DNA of 64,000 nucleotides from Vibrio sp. NTOU-M3 (GTDB lineage Bacteria > Pseudomonadota > Gammaproteobacteria > Enterobacterales > Vibrionaceae), in NCBI RefSeq assembly GCF_040869035.1, contig NZ_CP162101.1, positions 1-64,000 of the forward strand, read 5' to 3'. Positions 9,584-20,187 of the stretch are shown piece after piece. The notes under the pieces are model-generated. The model was not told the origin of the DNA. It did no database searches and worked only from the letters and a program-made list of their open reading frames with translations. Every line of letters starts with the position of its first letter. Position 1 is the first letter of the stretch. Both the position numbers and the translations under genes were made by a program.

Positions 9584-10798
9584 ATGCAAGATACATTAGC
9601 AGTAATATTAGCTGGTGGGATGGGTTCAAGACTCAGTCCATTAACTGATGATAGAGCCAAACCCGCAGTCCCCTTTGGGGGCAAGTATCGAATTATTGAT
9701 TTTACATTAAGTAACTGTCTGCATTCAGGAGTCAGGCAAATACTTGTGCTAACACAATATAAATCTCACTCATTACAAAAACATCTCCGAGATGGCTGGT
9801 CACTTTTTCGACCAGAGTTGGGAGAATTCATTTCTGTCGTTCCCCCTCAAATGCGTGGAGGCGGTAAATGGTATGAAGGAACTGCTGATGCTATTTATCA
9901 TAATCTGTGGCTACTTTCACGCAGTGAAGCCAAATATGTTGTCGTATTGTCAGGTGATCATATCTATCGAATGGATTATGAACCAATGTTAAAGCAACAT
10001 ATAGAAACCGATGCAAACCTAACAATTGCATGCATGTCAGTCCCTCGTAATGAGGCATCGTCGTTTGGTGTTATATCGACCAATGAAGAGCGACAAATCG
10101 AAACGTTCATTGAAAAGCCGATTGACCCACCTTCAATGCCCGGCTCTCCCGAATCAAGTTTAGCTTCAATGGGGATTTACATTTTCGATATGGAAGTACT
10201 TCAATCGGCATTGAGCGATGATGCTCAAAACTCAAATTCAACTCATGACTTTGGTAAGGACATCATTCCTAAACTCATTGAAACTCACAATGTATTTGCC
10301 TATCACTTTTGCTCAGATAAAGGTCGCGTCGATAAAGATTGTTACTGGCGAGATGTTGGAACCATAGATTCCTTTTATAAAGCAAATATGGATTTACTCG
10401 AACCTGTACCTCCAATGAACTTGTATCAATCAGAATGGGGAGTCAGGACTTATGAACCCCAGTATCCTCCTGCGAGAACAGTATCCTCAGCGACAGGGAA
10501 TGAAGGAATTTTTATTAATTCAATCATCTCAAATGGCGTGATAAATTCAGGTGGTTCGGTACAACACTCTATCGTCTCATCAAATGTCAGAATCAACGAC
10601 AGCGCAACGATCGTGGATAGTATTTTGTTCGATGACGTCGAAGTCGGTGAAGGATGCAAGTTAGTCAATTGCATTATTGATAAACATGTCCAGATCCCTC
10701 CCTATACACAGATTGGTCTCAATCGAGTTGAAGATGCACAGCGGTTCCACATTTCAGAAAATGGCATAGTCGTTGTACCTGAAAACTTTCAGTTTTAG
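9584..10798 (+). CDS. glgC: Glucose-1-phosphate adenylyltransferase (ADP-glucose pyrophosphorylase)
   Basis: Makes ADP-glucose from glucose-1-phosphate and ATP, the committed step of bacterial glycogen synthesis. The N-terminal nucleotidyltransferase signature [20 protein letters not shown] and [10 protein letters not shown], the GDHIYRMDY loop, and the left-handed beta-helix C-terminal half (repeated hexapeptide pattern around [20 protein letters not shown]) are all present. I choose the ATG at 9584 (404 residues), with CAGGGAG upstream; longer starts lack support. glgA and glgB are not adjacent. Vibrios often carry two glgC genes, so this may be the separately located paralogue. Confidence 0.93.
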   Translation: MQDTLAVILAGGMGSRLSPLTDDRAKPAVPFGGKYRIIDFTLSNCLHSGVRQILVLTQYKSHSLQKHLRDGWSLFRPELGEFISVVPPQMRGGGKWYEGTADAIYHNLWLLSRSEAKYVVVLSGDHIYRMDYEPMLKQHIETDANLTIACMSVPRNEASSFGVISTNEERQIETFIEKPIDPPSMPGSPESSLASMGIYIFDMEVLQSALSDDAQNSNSTHDFGKDIIPKLIETHNVFAYHFCSDKGRVDKDCYWRDVGTIDSFYKANMDLLEPVPPMNLYQSEWGVRTYEPQYPPARTVSSATGNEGIFINSIISNGVINSGGSVQHSIVSSNVRINDSATIVDSILFDDVEVGEGCKLVNCIIDKHVQIPPYTQIGLNRVEDAQRFHISENGIVVVPENFQF

Positions 10799-10805
10799 CA
10801 AAAAC

Positions 10806-10835
10806 AAAAAGGCCTTGGATAACCAAGGCCTTTTA
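10806..10835. terminator. Bidirectional terminator between glgC and chitinase
   Basis: A hairpin with stem AAAGGCCTTGG / CCAAGGCCTTT and a short loop has T residues on one side and A residues on the other. It sits between the convergent glgC and chitinase genes and can serve both. Confidence 0.85.
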
Positions 10836-10850
10836 TCATTACTAATTAGT

Positions 10851-13800
10851 TTACGGACAAGTTACTTCATCCCAGAACCAGTTTGAAGTGGTAGGTGTAT
10901 CCCATGTACCAGGGTTGTTTTTCGCAACAAAACACTTTCCATCATTCATAACAGTATCACCATTACTAACCTGTGTTACACCTGCTTCCCATTGAATTAC
11001 CGTTCCTGTACCTGTGTCTCCACCAGTATCACCGCCTGTGTTTCCGCCATTGCCAGCAGAAAGGTCTGCGAGTGGTAGGTCTGGTTGCTCAAACTTGAAT
11101 GCATAGTCAACATTGTTCACTGTCACTGTGTAGTTTGCTGGGCCAGAGATAGGTAGATAATAAACCATATCCAGCTCATACGTTCCACCAGCAGGTAAGT
11201 CTTTCCATGCAGGAAGCGTAAACGCTACGCGATGCATTGTTCCGTCCAGACCACCAATGTTGTTAGCACGTGTATGACCAGAAGCAATAACCTTCAAACC
11301 ACCACCAGACTGGTCTTTCGCATTGTCCGGAGCCGATACTGGAATATCGAACTGGAATTCAGTACCACCAGGAATCGCCTGACCAGTGTTGTTTGTGAAT
11401 GTGATCTTCGGATTGATTGGATAGTTCTGATCACCAACTTTGAATCCACCGATTGACACTGTGATGTCTACCGCTTCAGTTGGGATTGCACCTGTAGCAA
11501 CTTTATTACCATACGGTGTTGCTGACTTAAACTTATCGTAAATAGTTTGCGTCATACTGTTACCCATATGGAATTCACCATTGCCGGAAGCACACGCCTG
11601 TTCAGTTAAGTCGATCGTCGTACGATTGCCGTTTGCATCAAGAACATAACAGTTATAGTCACCTGCTAGTTCCCAGAACATGATACCGCCGATCTCTTTA
11701 TCAATAACGTAGTCTGCTTTGACGCCGATTGACGCTTTGTCTTCGGTAGAGATGAATACACTCTTCTCAGCATTCCACAACCATGGAGCTACAGCCACAG
11801 AATCGTAGTTACGAGTATATGTGCCTACAAGTTTGTCACTTGGGTCATTAACAGGGTCAAGGCCGTAAGCTTGAGCATAAGAACCAAAGACACCGTTTTC
11901 TAAGTTCTTAGCGTGCCACATTGGGTTTGAACCAGCACCCATTTCTTTACCTTGTGGGTCCAAATCATGCCACATATTATCAATGCCAGTCGCACCGTAA
12001 CCACAATTGTTCTTCTCGCCTTCACCAGTACCCGGAGCACATTGTGTTTGATCAGGAAGTGCAGCACGACCCCAAAGGCCATTAGTACCACCAGTTACGC
12101 CTTGCCAGCCACGAGTATAGTAAGGAACACCAATGTTAATACGGCCTGCTGGCATAGAACCACGGAAGTAATGATATGCCCAGTCAGTATTTAGGTAACC
12201 GATACCACCGTATGCTGCTGTTCCATATACGTTCCATTGAGCCAACTCAGAATCTTCACCCGTGTCATAAAGCGCTGCATTATGGCCAACGTGATCATTC
12301 CAAGCACCGTGCAAGTCATATGACATGATGTTGACGTAATCTAGGTACTTAGTAACATCAAATGTTTCCATACCACGCAACAAGTAACCAGATGATGGCG
12401 CTGCGATGGTAAGCATGTAGTGAATGCCATCTTGAGCTGATGCCGCATCAAGTTTGTTACGAAGCACTTTCATTAGCTCTTGGTAAGATGCCCATAGATA
12501 AGGGCGGCGAGGCTCCATAAAGTCCTTGTCGTAAGGGTTACCAGCACCTGCCATTGATGTTGGGTATTCGTAGTCAATATCTAAACCATCGAACTTATAC
12601 TTACGCATCATTTCGACAGCTGACGTTGCGAACTTCTCGATACCAGCATGGTTAATCGAACCATCTGCATTCGTTGTCATGGTGTAGAAACCACCGTCAG
12701 CAACGCGGTTTCCATCAGCGCCGAAGTGGCCACCGGTTTCAGCCCAACCGCCAATCGAAATCAGAGTTTTAACACCATAGCGCTCTTTGTAAGTAGCAAG
12801 TGCGCCAAAGTGACCTTTAAATCCAAGTGCTGGATCGACATCTACACCAGGCCATTCTTTACCCGTTGCCGCGTTGTTTGGATCAGTGACATCACCGACA
12901 TTGACTTTACCATCAGAGCCGATGCTAACAAACGCGTAGTTGATATGAGTTAGTTGTTCCCAAGGAATATCTTTTACTAAGTATGCAGCTTGTGGATCAT
13001 CACCTGCTCGCCAGCTCGTAAAGTAACCGATGACACGACGAGGGTGGTCTGCACCCATTTTCTCACGACCTTCTTCGTCATAAATAGAACAGTAAGGAAC
13101 GTTCACACCTTCAGTTTGATACAAACCGTCTGGACGACAGTTAGCAACAGGTGCAACACCGTTAACTTTAAGCGTAACTAGCGCCGAATCTCCAGTTCCA
13201 CCAAGGTTATCAGTTGCTTTTGCATAAACGGCAAGATCACCTGCTTGGGTTGTTGTGTAATCAAGCGTATATGGTGCTGTCGCTGCAGTTCCAACAAGCT
13301 GTCCTGCAACATAGAAATCCACTTTATCAACAGTACCATCAGTATCGTCTGCAACAGCAGAAAGGGTGACAACGCTACCAACGTCAACCGTTGCAGCTGA
13401 AAGTGATACACTTACTGTTGGTAGCTCATTACCAGGTTGAGTTGACTCAACGGTCAAAGAAACTGAACTTACTAAGCTCGCTGCATTTTGGTCATCATAT
13501 GCAATCGCACTAAACTCATGTTGACCAGCGGTCGCAGTCCAGTTAGTTGTATGTGGCGCAGCCGTTGATTCACCAACGACGACACCGTCAACTAGGAACT
13601 CAACTTTTGCGACAGTACCGTCTGTGTCTGCAGCTGTTGCAGCAAGAACAACAACGTCTGCTTCTTTAATTACATCCGTAGCACTTGGTGAAGTTAGATT
13701 TGCAGTTGGTGCTTCGTTGCCCCCACCTGTCGCACATACGTCGACAACTAACCATTCATCCCAAGTTCCCGTGTTCTGCTCAGGATTATTTCCTTGAGTC

Positions 13801-13991
13801 CAGTAGTTTGCTTTATAAGCGGTATTGTTGTGCTGAACTTGATCGCCACCGTTGTATACAGTCGTCGAATCCCACACAGGTAGTGTGCTGCAATCAACAG
13901 CAGCATAGCTGTTGAAAGCCATCAAACAAGATGCTGTCAAAGTGCTAAGTGTAAACACACTTTTACCAGCTTTTCCCTTATTAAGATGCAT
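10851..13991 (-). CDS. chiA: Secreted multidomain GH18 chitinase
   Basis: A 1046-residue extracellular endochitinase. It has a Sec signal peptide ending ...NSYA, then a carbohydrate-binding module of the CBM5/12 type (about 33-87: [20 protein letters not shown]). Two Ig-like repeats follow (about 93-182 and 190-277), each with the DTDGTVxKVxF pattern. The GH18 barrel (about 315-830) has catalytic signature [11 protein letters not shown], with Glu as acid/base. A C-terminal chitinase accessory domain follows, then a Gly/Thr-rich linker and a second CBM5/12 ending WFWDEVTCP. Architecture fits chitinases that attack crystalline chitin. Vibrio chitinases are usually induced by chitin oligomers through ChiS. 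The specific paralogue is uncertain, so the symbol is generic. Confidence 0.93.
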   Translation of the reverse strand: MHLNKGKAGKSVFTLSTLTASCLMAFNSYAAVDCSTLPVWDSTTVYNGGDQVQHNNTAYKANYWTQGNNPEQNTGTWDEWLVVDVCATGGGNEAPTANLTSPSATDVIKEADVVVLAATAADTDGTVAKVEFLVDGVVVGESTAAPHTTNWTATAGQHEFSAIAYDDQNAASLVSSVSLTVESTQPGNELPTVSVSLSAATVDVGSVVTLSAVADDTDGTVDKVDFYVAGQLVGTAATAPYTLDYTTTQAGDLAVYAKATDNLGGTGDSALVTLKVNGVAPVANCRPDGLYQTEGVNVPYCSIYDEEGREKMGADHPRRVIGYFTSWRAGDDPQAAYLVKDIPWEQLTHINYAFVSIGSDGKVNVGDVTDPNNAATGKEWPGVDVDPALGFKGHFGALATYKERYGVKTLISIGGWAETGGHFGADGNRVADGGFYTMTTNADGSINHAGIEKFATSAVEMMRKYKFDGLDIDYEYPTSMAGAGNPYDKDFMEPRRPYLWASYQELMKVLRNKLDAASAQDGIHYMLTIAAPSSGYLLRGMETFDVTKYLDYVNIMSYDLHGAWNDHVGHNAALYDTGEDSELAQWNVYGTAAYGGIGYLNTDWAYHYFRGSMPAGRINIGVPYYTRGWQGVTGGTNGLWGRAALPDQTQCAPGTGEGEKNNCGYGATGIDNMWHDLDPQGKEMGAGSNPMWHAKNLENGVFGSYAQAYGLDPVNDPSDKLVGTYTRNYDSVAVAPWLWNAEKSVFISTEDKASIGVKADYVIDKEIGGIMFWELAGDYNCYVLDANGNRTTIDLTEQACASGNGEFHMGNSMTQTIYDKFKSATPYGNKVATGAIPTEAVDITVSIGGFKVGDQNYPINPKITFTNNTGQAIPGGTEFQFDIPVSAPDNAKDQSGGGLKVIASGHTRANNIGGLDGTMHRVAFTLPAWKDLPAGGTYELDMVYYLPISGPANYTVTVNNVDYAFKFEQPDLPLADLSAGNGGNTGGDTGGDTGTGTVIQWEAGVTQVSNGDTVMNDGKCFVAKNNPGTWDTPTTSNWFWDEVTCP

Positions 13992-14211
13992 AGTCGCCCC
14001 TATTTAACTTATTGTTTTAAAAGAATGTATTTGGTTTTTATATATCTTTCGATACTTATGTTCTTGCGTAAAACAACTGTAGGACACTTGGTTGAATACA
14101 CACGTGAATTTTGTGAGATCTATACAATCACTCGCAATTTCTTGCAGGTCAGATGTAATGAAATGCCACTTAATTTGCACCAATAACTAAAATTTGATTA
14201 ATTTCGAAAGT

Positions 14212-14290
14212 TAAAAAAAAGGCCGTTTTTTCGTAATGAAAAAACGGCCTTTTAGAGATTGACTAGATCTCTATAGGGGATCTCAGTATG
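14212..14290 (-). ncRNA. Candidate leftward small RNA of about 78 nt
   Basis: On the minus strand a TATAAT hexamer (14297-14302) precedes a short stretch with a 6-bp stem (AGAGAT/ATCTCT at 14254-14259 and 14267-14272). This is followed directly by a 16-bp perfect terminator stem and eight T residues. No reading frame lies between. The -35 region is poor, so promoter evidence is weak. I do not recognise a known sRNA family. The terminator orientation is what argues for a leftward transcript starting in this gap. Confidence 0.4.
14213..14253 (-). terminator. Very strong leftward terminator
   Basis: A perfect 16-bp stem (AAAAGGCCGTTTTTTC at 14217-14232 with its complement at 14238-14253) and a 5-base loop. 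Read leftward it ends in a run of eight T residues (14213-14220). No annotated leftward gene ends here. Confidence 0.8.
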
Positions 14291-14476
14291 CAAAATATTA
14301 TATTGGCAAAAAACAGTAATTCGCGACAAATTGCTTTCCTCTTTTATAGAAAAGAGCTATCCATCCATAACATTCAATTCAAGCTGTAAATCAAATGCAT
14401 TTAATTTGCTTGAATACAAGCATGTCCATAAACTAGGACTCGCATTTAATTTGAATAAATATAGAATGGCGTTCGA

Positions 14477-15142
14477 ATGATGAACCTTGAATTATCCGGA
14501 GCAAGTATGTGGTTAGCTATAGGGATTACAGCGTTACTTCACATCGTATCCGTCGATAAAGGCCCGCGATGGTTGTTTTACATCACCAAAACTGTCCCCA
14601 TTGTTTTGATGATGGTTGTCGCTTTTCAAGCAGAGTCATTAAAACCAACCTATGGCCTATTCATACTTGTCGCTTTAGCATTTTCTTTAATTGGCGATAT
14701 ATTTCTCATGCATCCCAAAGACAAATTCCTTCCCGGGTTGGTCAGTTTTCTATTTGCGCATTTGGTGTATACCGCATGTTTTTGGAATGAGACAAGTGGC
14801 ATCCTAAATCACTGGGTTCCAATTTTAACTTTCAGTGTTGGGGTCATCGTGTATTTACTACTGTTGCCTTCTTTAGGAGAAATGAAGTTACCAGTGGCTA
14901 TTTATTGCATCGTGATTTTAAACATGGCTTGGGCAGCGATTGAGTACTGGCTGCAAACGAACAATTTGTCGGCTCGTTTTGCTGTAGCGGGAGCGCTGAT
15001 TTTTATTACGTCAGATCTAGTCCTTGCCATCGATAGGTTTCGTGCAAGTTCTGGCTTTTCAAGACATGTTGTGATGGTCACCTACTATACTGCGCAAGCC
15101 CTATTAACGTTATCGGCGACAAACTTTATTTACACCGCGTAG
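14477..15142 (+). CDS. YhhN-family membrane protein (lysoplasmalogenase-like)
   Basis: The 221-residue integral membrane protein has about seven or eight hydrophobic segments and matches the YhhN/TMEM86 family. Human TMEM86B hydrolyses lysoplasmalogen, and bacterial members are mostly uncharacterised. The conserved core is visible: SLIGDIFLM, KFLPGLVSFLFAHLVY, and near the C-terminus FITSDLVLAIDRF, with the Asp residues and His typical of this hydrolase superfamily. Two Met codons lie in tandem at the start and the ribosome binding site is unclear. Its 3' end overlaps the convergent acetyltransferase gene by 13 bases. Confidence 0.8.
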   Translation: MMNLELSGASMWLAIGITALLHIVSVDKGPRWLFYITKTVPIVLMMVVAFQAESLKPTYGLFILVALAFSLIGDIFLMHPKDKFLPGLVSFLFAHLVYTACFWNETSGILNHWVPILTFSVGVIVYLLLLPSLGEMKLPVAIYCIVILNMAWAAIEYWLQTNNLSARFAVAGALIFITSDLVLAIDRFRASSGFSRHVVMVTYYTAQALLTLSATNFIYTA

Positions 15143-15651
15143 CGATAAATTAGGTCGTCGTATAATTTATTCCCAATCTGATAAGCATCGGACTCACGCT
15201 CAACCAAAACAAACCCTGCCTTTTCGAGTAACTTACATGATGGTAAGTTACCATCTGTCACAATGGCGTTTATTTCAGATACTGGATAGTTTTCCTGCGT
15301 ATGTTCAATTAAACCAACTAGTGACTCGGTCCCATATCCTTGGCCATGGAATGCTTTTTTTAATAGGTAGCCAACCTCAACAGTGTGGCCAAACTTTTCC
15401 GATATAACTAATCCCGTTATACCAATGCATTCTTTAGAGTTTTTATCTTTAATTACTAAACACAACCAATGTGTTGAACCCCATTTCCACTCAGGTAATC
15501 TTGATTCAAATCGCTCCCTAATTTCTTGAACGCTTGGCTTGTCAAAAGCATAGCGAATAACATCTTCATCTTGATGAAGGTTCTGAAACAGAGGCCATTC
15601 GTTTTCACTGATTTGCTGCATGATAAGCCGCGATGTTTCAATTCGTATCAT
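15130..15651 (-). CDS. GNAT acetyltransferase, RimJ/RimL-like
   Basis: The 173-residue protein begins MIRIETSRLIMQQISENEW, the typical opening of RimL-type GNAT enzymes. The acetyl-CoA loop region GYLLKKAFHGQGYGTESL (Q/RxxGxG/A pattern) lies near residue 100, with the C-terminal N-x(6)-EKAGF motif at PSCKLLEKAGF. Substrate cannot be told; the family includes ribosomal-protein and small-molecule N-acetyltransferases. AAAGGGGAAAGAG lies upstream. It follows torS by only 19 bases on the same strand, so read-through from torS is possible. Confidence 0.82.
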   Translation of the reverse strand: MIRIETSRLIMQQISENEWPLFQNLHQDEDVIRYAFDKPSVQEIRERFESRLPEWKWGSTHWLCLVIKDKNSKECIGITGLVISEKFGHTVEVGYLLKKAFHGQGYGTESLVGLIEHTQENYPVSEINAIVTDGNLPSCKLLEKAGFVLVERESDAYQIGNKLYDDLIYRYAV

Positions 15652-15670
15652 ATTATGATCTCTTTCCCCT

Positions 15671-18568
15671 TTAATTGATGATGTTGACTAACGCTTCATA
15701 TGATTCAGTGCAACATGTAGCCAACTCTTCGGCGCTCTGCTTGTAGCTATCAACTGGGTGACTGCTTTTCTCTATATTCTCACAGATCTCAAATAAACGG
15801 TTGAGCCCAAGGCTACCTGAGGAACCTTTCAATTTATGTGCTAACTGCTTAACCTCAGAAGCATCCTGAGTTTGAAAGGCTAGTTCAAGCTTTTCTTGAA
15901 TATCATCTGCACCTTGCTTAAACAGTTCAATAATTTCAAGCATCTTAGCCTTGCCTAATACCGCAGTGTCATTAATCACAATTTCTGGCTTAATAAGGCT
16001 AGATAAAGGCATGGAAACACTCTCCTTTGGTTCGTGATGGTTGTTTGGCGTTGTATCCATGCTCACCCCTTTAACATGACTACTTATAAGCGCTGCTAGA
16101 TCGTCTTTATCCAATGGTTTAGGTAAATAACCATCGAATCCAGAAGCTAGATAACCTTCAACCTCTTCATTAAAGACATGAGCAGACACGGCAATCATGG
16201 GCACATCGGAATTTCCAGACTGTTCCCCTATTTCTCTTAATTGCTCCCTTAATTCCATTCCATTGCAATCCGGCAAATTAATATCTAGCAGTGCAATATC
16301 ATATTGATTCGCATGGAATAACTCCTTCGCTTGCTCTCCATTCAAAGCTGTATCAACCTGGTGCCCCATATGCACCAGAAAACCTTCCGCAACCATGCAA
16401 TTTACGGGGTTGTCTTCAACTAAAAGAACGGTTGCTTTATTGTTGCTCTGTAGCTGTGTTTCCATGAGGGTTGCGACTTCTTTCCCCTTTTCCAGTGGTA
16501 CACTAAACCAGAAACGACTGCCTTCCCCACATTCAGATTCCACCGCCAGTGTTCCATTCATTGCATCGACAATTCTCTTACTTATTGCCAAGCCTAAACC
16601 AGTACCACCTTTACTGTTAATTCCTGCGGAAGCTTGTGTGAAAGCATCAAAAAGGGTTTGTTGCTCTTCAGTACAAATCCCAACGCCTGAGTCAGATACT
16701 TCAAACAGCACATTTTTCTCATGGGTAGGATCTGGACTCACATATATGTCGACGTGACCATGATCGGTGAATTTAATCGCATTACCTACTAAGTTGGTCA
16801 GCACTTGGCTAATGCGCGTAACATCCCCTTGCCAATAACGATCTAAATCCGAGTCAACATAACAGGTAAAATCAATTTGCTTTTCTTCTGCTCGTCCTTT
16901 CAAAAGTTGGTATACATCATCCACCATGGCCTTTAGATCAAAGTCTACTGTTCGAATTTCTAGATGGCCGGCTTCAATCTTTGAGTAATCGAGAACATCA
17001 TTCAAAATAGCAAGTAATGTCTTGCCACTTCGGTTAATGACGTCCACATAGTGTTTTTGCGTCTCGTTAAGAGAACTTTCTTTAAGCAATCGAGTCGTTC
17101 CGAGAACACCATTCATTGGGGTACGAATTTCATGACTCATGGTTGCTAAAAATGCCGATTTTGCTCTACTCGCTTGCTCCGCTTGATGCCGCGCTTTGGC
17201 ATGGTTTAACACTTCTTGATTGAGTCGATTATTGGTCTCTTGTAGCTGACACGTTCGCTCTGTAACAACTTCTTCAAGATGAACTTTATGTTCTTCAAGT
17301 TCACGTTTCGCCTTGGCTTCGCTTTCTGCTACTACCTTTAAGGCTTGAGCTGTATTTCTTGCGGTAATAATGGCCTGTCCCATACGAGCCAGTTCATCTT
17401 TACCTTGTACGGTGACATCGACTTTTAATTGCCCCTGCGCAATAGAGCTCAATGCGGATGAGTACTCGGCTAACCGTTTAAGAACTGACTTGTAAACCAC
17501 TTTCCAAACAATGAGGACAACGATGACTAACCCAATAATAGTGATAATTGTCAGTGATAACTGAGCGTACTGCAGTGTCGTTTTTAATTCCGATACAGCA
17601 TTTGTAGTCGCTGCATTTGAATCATCAACCAGACGGTTAACCGTCGTATTAAGCTTGGTAAACTGAGTCAATGTGTTTTGTAAGAGTTGCTGTGAGGCTT
17701 GTTCATTTTGGTAACGATTTATCAAAACTTGAAAGACGACTTCGCGCTTCGCCAGCTTATTTAATAAATCAGCCATTTGCATTGAACGCGTAGGGTCCTC
17801 AACCGACTGAACTCGACGTTTCATAATGGTTAGATTCTGACTGTACTCATTACGAATTTGGTTAATTCGATCGAGGTTCGAAATGGTGGACATTTCTTCA
17901 ATATGATTCAGCATTTTAAATGCGAGAAGATGCAATTCGTGTAAACGCTCTGAAAGATCTAAATCAACCTCAACGAGTGTATCTAGTGCATTGTATGCTG
18001 ACTCTTTTTTTCCATTTTTCAATAGATCATAAATATGAGTAACGTTAGCCACAGCAATCGTACTGGTATTAGAAACCTGAGTGCGTGTAAGCTGTTCAAG
18101 CTCTTGAGCAAATTTACGCATTTCCTTCACTCTGACATCCAAGTCATTTGCAAGAAAGAGCTTTTTCTCAACAAGTATGCCTAATTGCGCCAATGTATCG
18201 ATGACTTGCTGGACATCGCTTTCAAGCGTATTCAGTAACTCAGAATCAAACGAATCCGATCCTAGTTGTTTGATATGTGATAACAGCGTTTCTAATTGCG
18301 AGAAAAGTAATTGCCCTGATTCTTTTCGTTGCTTTTCTGACTTTGCATTGGAGAGCGATTGAACTGAAGTAATGATACGAGAGCTCAACTCTGAGACTTG
18401 TCGTGCTTCTATCATAGAAGGTATCGCAGAATTCACGACATTTCTTTCTGTTCGAGCAACAGATGAGAAGCCAAACACACCGATTAATGAAGACAATATG
18501 ACTAACAAAGCCATCGCAGTGAAAGCAAACAAAAGCTTACGGCCAATACTGGCTTTAGCAAATAACAT
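15671..18568 (-). CDS. torS: TMAO sensor hybrid histidine kinase TorS
   Basis: A 965-residue tripartite inner-membrane kinase. TM1 is about residues 12-34, a large periplasmic sensor runs to about 332, TM2 is about 335-357, then HAMP and a coiled coil. HisKA has phospho-His about 479 in TMSHEIRTPMNG, and HATPase has GTGLGLAIS. The receiver has Asp about 762 in ALLDINLPDCNG, and the C-terminal HPt has His about 911 in LAHKLKGSSG. This order and the divergent torT identify TorS, which with TorT detects trimethylamine N-oxide and phosphorylates TorR. torR and the TMAO reductase genes are not in this window. Confidence 0.92.
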   Translation of the reverse strand: MLFAKASIGRKLLFAFTAMALLVILSSLIGVFGFSSVARTERNVVNSAIPSMIEARQVSELSSRIITSVQSLSNAKSEKQRKESGQLLFSQLETLLSHIKQLGSDSFDSELLNTLESDVQQVIDTLAQLGILVEKKLFLANDLDVRVKEMRKFAQELEQLTRTQVSNTSTIAVANVTHIYDLLKNGKKESAYNALDTLVEVDLDLSERLHELHLLAFKMLNHIEEMSTISNLDRINQIRNEYSQNLTIMKRRVQSVEDPTRSMQMADLLNKLAKREVVFQVLINRYQNEQASQQLLQNTLTQFTKLNTTVNRLVDDSNAATTNAVSELKTTLQYAQLSLTIITIIGLVIVVLIVWKVVYKSVLKRLAEYSSALSSIAQGQLKVDVTVQGKDELARMGQAIITARNTAQALKVVAESEAKAKRELEEHKVHLEEVVTERTCQLQETNNRLNQEVLNHAKARHQAEQASRAKSAFLATMSHEIRTPMNGVLGTTRLLKESSLNETQKHYVDVINRSGKTLLAILNDVLDYSKIEAGHLEIRTVDFDLKAMVDDVYQLLKGRAEEKQIDFTCYVDSDLDRYWQGDVTRISQVLTNLVGNAIKFTDHGHVDIYVSPDPTHEKNVLFEVSDSGVGICTEEQQTLFDAFTQASAGINSKGGTGLGLAISKRIVDAMNGTLAVESECGEGSRFWFSVPLEKGKEVATLMETQLQSNNKATVLLVEDNPVNCMVAEGFLVHMGHQVDTALNGEQAKELFHANQYDIALLDINLPDCNGMELREQLREIGEQSGNSDVPMIAVSAHVFNEEVEGYLASGFDGYLPKPLDKDDLAALISSHVKGVSMDTTPNNHHEPKESVSMPLSSLIKPEIVINDTAVLGKAKMLEIIELFKQGADDIQEKLELAFQTQDASEVKQLAHKLKGSSGSLGLNRLFEICENIEKSSHPVDSYKQSAEELATCCTESYEALVNIIN

Positions 18569-18648
18569 TCAGAATCATCACTTCTTAACATCTGTAGAAT
18601 GCGCTATATTTTGCAGTGTTTGTCCCATTATTACCAACAAATTGCCGA

Positions 18649-19656
18649 ATGTTTAAATCTATTAAGTTCAAGTTTTTCATACAAAGCCTTCTCATTGCAT
18701 CATGCAGCAATCTGGCACACGCAGGACAAAATAACGAGCCATATAGAATATGCTCCATTTACCCGCACCTGAAAGATTCATATTGGCTCTCCGTCAACTA
18801 TGGCATGGTGAATGAGGCAGAACAGCAAGGTATTGACCTAAGGGTTTTAGAATCGGGCGGTTACCCAAATCACATCAAGCAGAAAGAACAGTTATACCTT
18901 TGTACTCGCTGGGACGCAGATGCAATCATTTTAGGGACTGTCGCTCCGGATTTATATACAAGCGATCTCAAATCGATTGTCGGGTCTACGCCTGTATTTG
19001 CGACTGTTAATCGCCTTTTGGTAGACGATAAAAACAAACCATTATTGAAAGGTGAAGTGGGTGTAGACTGGTATTGGATGGGATACGCTGCAGGTAAGTA
19101 CTTGAGTGAGAAACACCCGAAAGGCAGTGGAAAAATAAAAGCGGCACTACTCCCCGGCCCGAATTCAAGTGGCGGTACAAAGCCTGTCGTTAAAGGGTTG
19201 TATGATGCATTGAAAAACAGCGATGTCATCATTGCCAAAACACTTTGGGCTGACAATGACAAGGAGTTACAGCGTAACCTAATTCAACAAGCCATAGACA
19301 CTGATGGTATTCGCTACATTATTGGCAGTGCCGTTGCGATAGAAGCCGGAATTAGCGAGTTGCGTGCCTCAAACAAAGCCAGTGAAATTGGCCTAATTTC
19401 TACTTATTTAAGTCATGGTGTGTATCGTGGTTTGCTGCGACATAAAGTTGAATTTGCACCCACGGACAAAATGGTTGAGCAAGGTCGCTTGTCATTAAAT
19501 CAGGCTATTGATTATTTACGTGGTAAGACATACAAATTCTCACAGTCACCTTCGATATCACCATTGACTCCTGATACACTGAGCGAAAAAGTGATTGCAG
19601 ATTCGCTGTCACCTTCTGAATATAGGCCAACTTTTTATATAAACCAGGCTAAGTAA
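18649..19656 (+). CDS. torT: Periplasmic TMAO-sensing protein TorT
   Basis: A periplasmic binding protein of the LacI/ribose-binding fold that binds TMAO and presents it to TorS. I place the start at 18649 (335 residues), which gives signal peptide MFKSIKFKFFIQSLLIASC...AHA. The ATG at 18616 would prepend non-signal residues. Recognisable family segments are RICSIYPHLKDSYWLSVNYGM and DWYWMGYAAGKYL. It is divergent from torS across an 80-base gap that must hold both promoters. It is followed 36 bases later by mgsA, probably with its own promoter. Confidence 0.92.
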   Translation: MFKSIKFKFFIQSLLIASCSNLAHAGQNNEPYRICSIYPHLKDSYWLSVNYGMVNEAEQQGIDLRVLESGGYPNHIKQKEQLYLCTRWDADAIILGTVAPDLYTSDLKSIVGSTPVFATVNRLLVDDKNKPLLKGEVGVDWYWMGYAAGKYLSEKHPKGSGKIKAALLPGPNSSGGTKPVVKGLYDALKNSDVIIAKTLWADNDKELQRNLIQQAIDTDGIRYIIGSAVAIEAGISELRASNKASEIGLISTYLSHGVYRGLLRHKVEFAPTDKMVEQGRLSLNQAIDYLRGKTYKFSQSPSISPLTPDTLSEKVIADSLSPSEYRPTFYINQAK

Positions 19657-19692
19657 AACAACCTGAACGTAGTAGCACCTTAGGAATAACGA

Positions 19693-20148
19693 ATGCAAAA
19701 GACAACCCGTACTATGCCCGCACATAAGCATGTTGCGCTGGTAGCACATGACAACTACAAACCAGAACTATTACGATGGGTTACTGACAACAAAGAAAAG
19801 CTACAGCGTCACTTTCTTTATGCAACTGGAACAACCGGTAATATGCTGAGTAAAGAAACGGGGCTTGCAATTAAAAGTATGATCAGCGGCCCTATGGGCG
19901 GGGATCAACAAATTGGCGCTCTGATCTCTGAAGGAAAGATTGATGTGTTGGTTTTCTTTTGGGATCCACTTAATGCCGTCCCCCACGACCCTGATGTAAA
20001 AGCACTTTTGCGTATTGCTAGTGTATGGAATATTCCCGTCGCGACCAACCGTGCTACGGCCAAGTTCCTATTTGAGTCTGAGTTAATGGAACAAGAAGTG
20101 GATATTGAAGTCCCTGATTATGATGCTTACCTTGCAGACCGAACCTAA
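19693..20148 (+). CDS. mgsA: Methylglyoxal synthase
   Basis: Converts dihydroxyacetone phosphate to methylglyoxal and phosphate, a glycolytic bypass used under phosphate limitation or sugar-phosphate stress. The 151-residue length and active-site residues match E. coli numbering: H19 and D20 in LVAHDN, D71 in GPMGGDQQ, H98 and D101 in AVPHDPD. AGGAA lies upstream. It is convergent with helD across a strong terminator. mgsA and helD also neighbour each other in E. coli, so this block is conserved. Confidence 0.96.
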   Translation: MQKTTRTMPAHKHVALVAHDNYKPELLRWVTDNKEKLQRHFLYATGTTGNMLSKETGLAIKSMISGPMGGDQQIGALISEGKIDVLVFFWDPLNAVPHDPDVKALLRIASVWNIPVATNRATAKFLFESELMEQEVDIEVPDYDAYLADRT

Positions 20149-20159
20149 TCTAGTTTCCT

Positions 20160-20187
20160 AAAAAAGCCCGCAAATGCGGGCTTTTTT
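20160..20187. terminator. Bidirectional terminator between mgsA and helD
   Basis: The stem AAAAAGCCCGC / GCGGGCTTTTT with loop AAAT ends in T's on the right and A's on the left. The last base overlaps the helD stop region. Confidence 0.88.

Larger units (their letters stand above)
13992..14476. other. 485-base gap: chitinase promoter region plus candidate sRNA
   Basis: No convincing protein gene. The left part must hold the chitinase promoter and leader. A 66-codon rightward frame here has no ribosome binding site or sensible composition. The middle holds a very strong leftward terminator preceded by a possible promoter. The right part (about 14300-14476) precedes the YhhN gene and is AT-rich with no clear site. 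Confidence 0.6.

Noticed and set aside
13986..14186. 66-residue rightward frame upstream of the chitinase
   Set aside because: Overlaps the chitinase start and promoter region, with no ribosome binding site or recognisable features.
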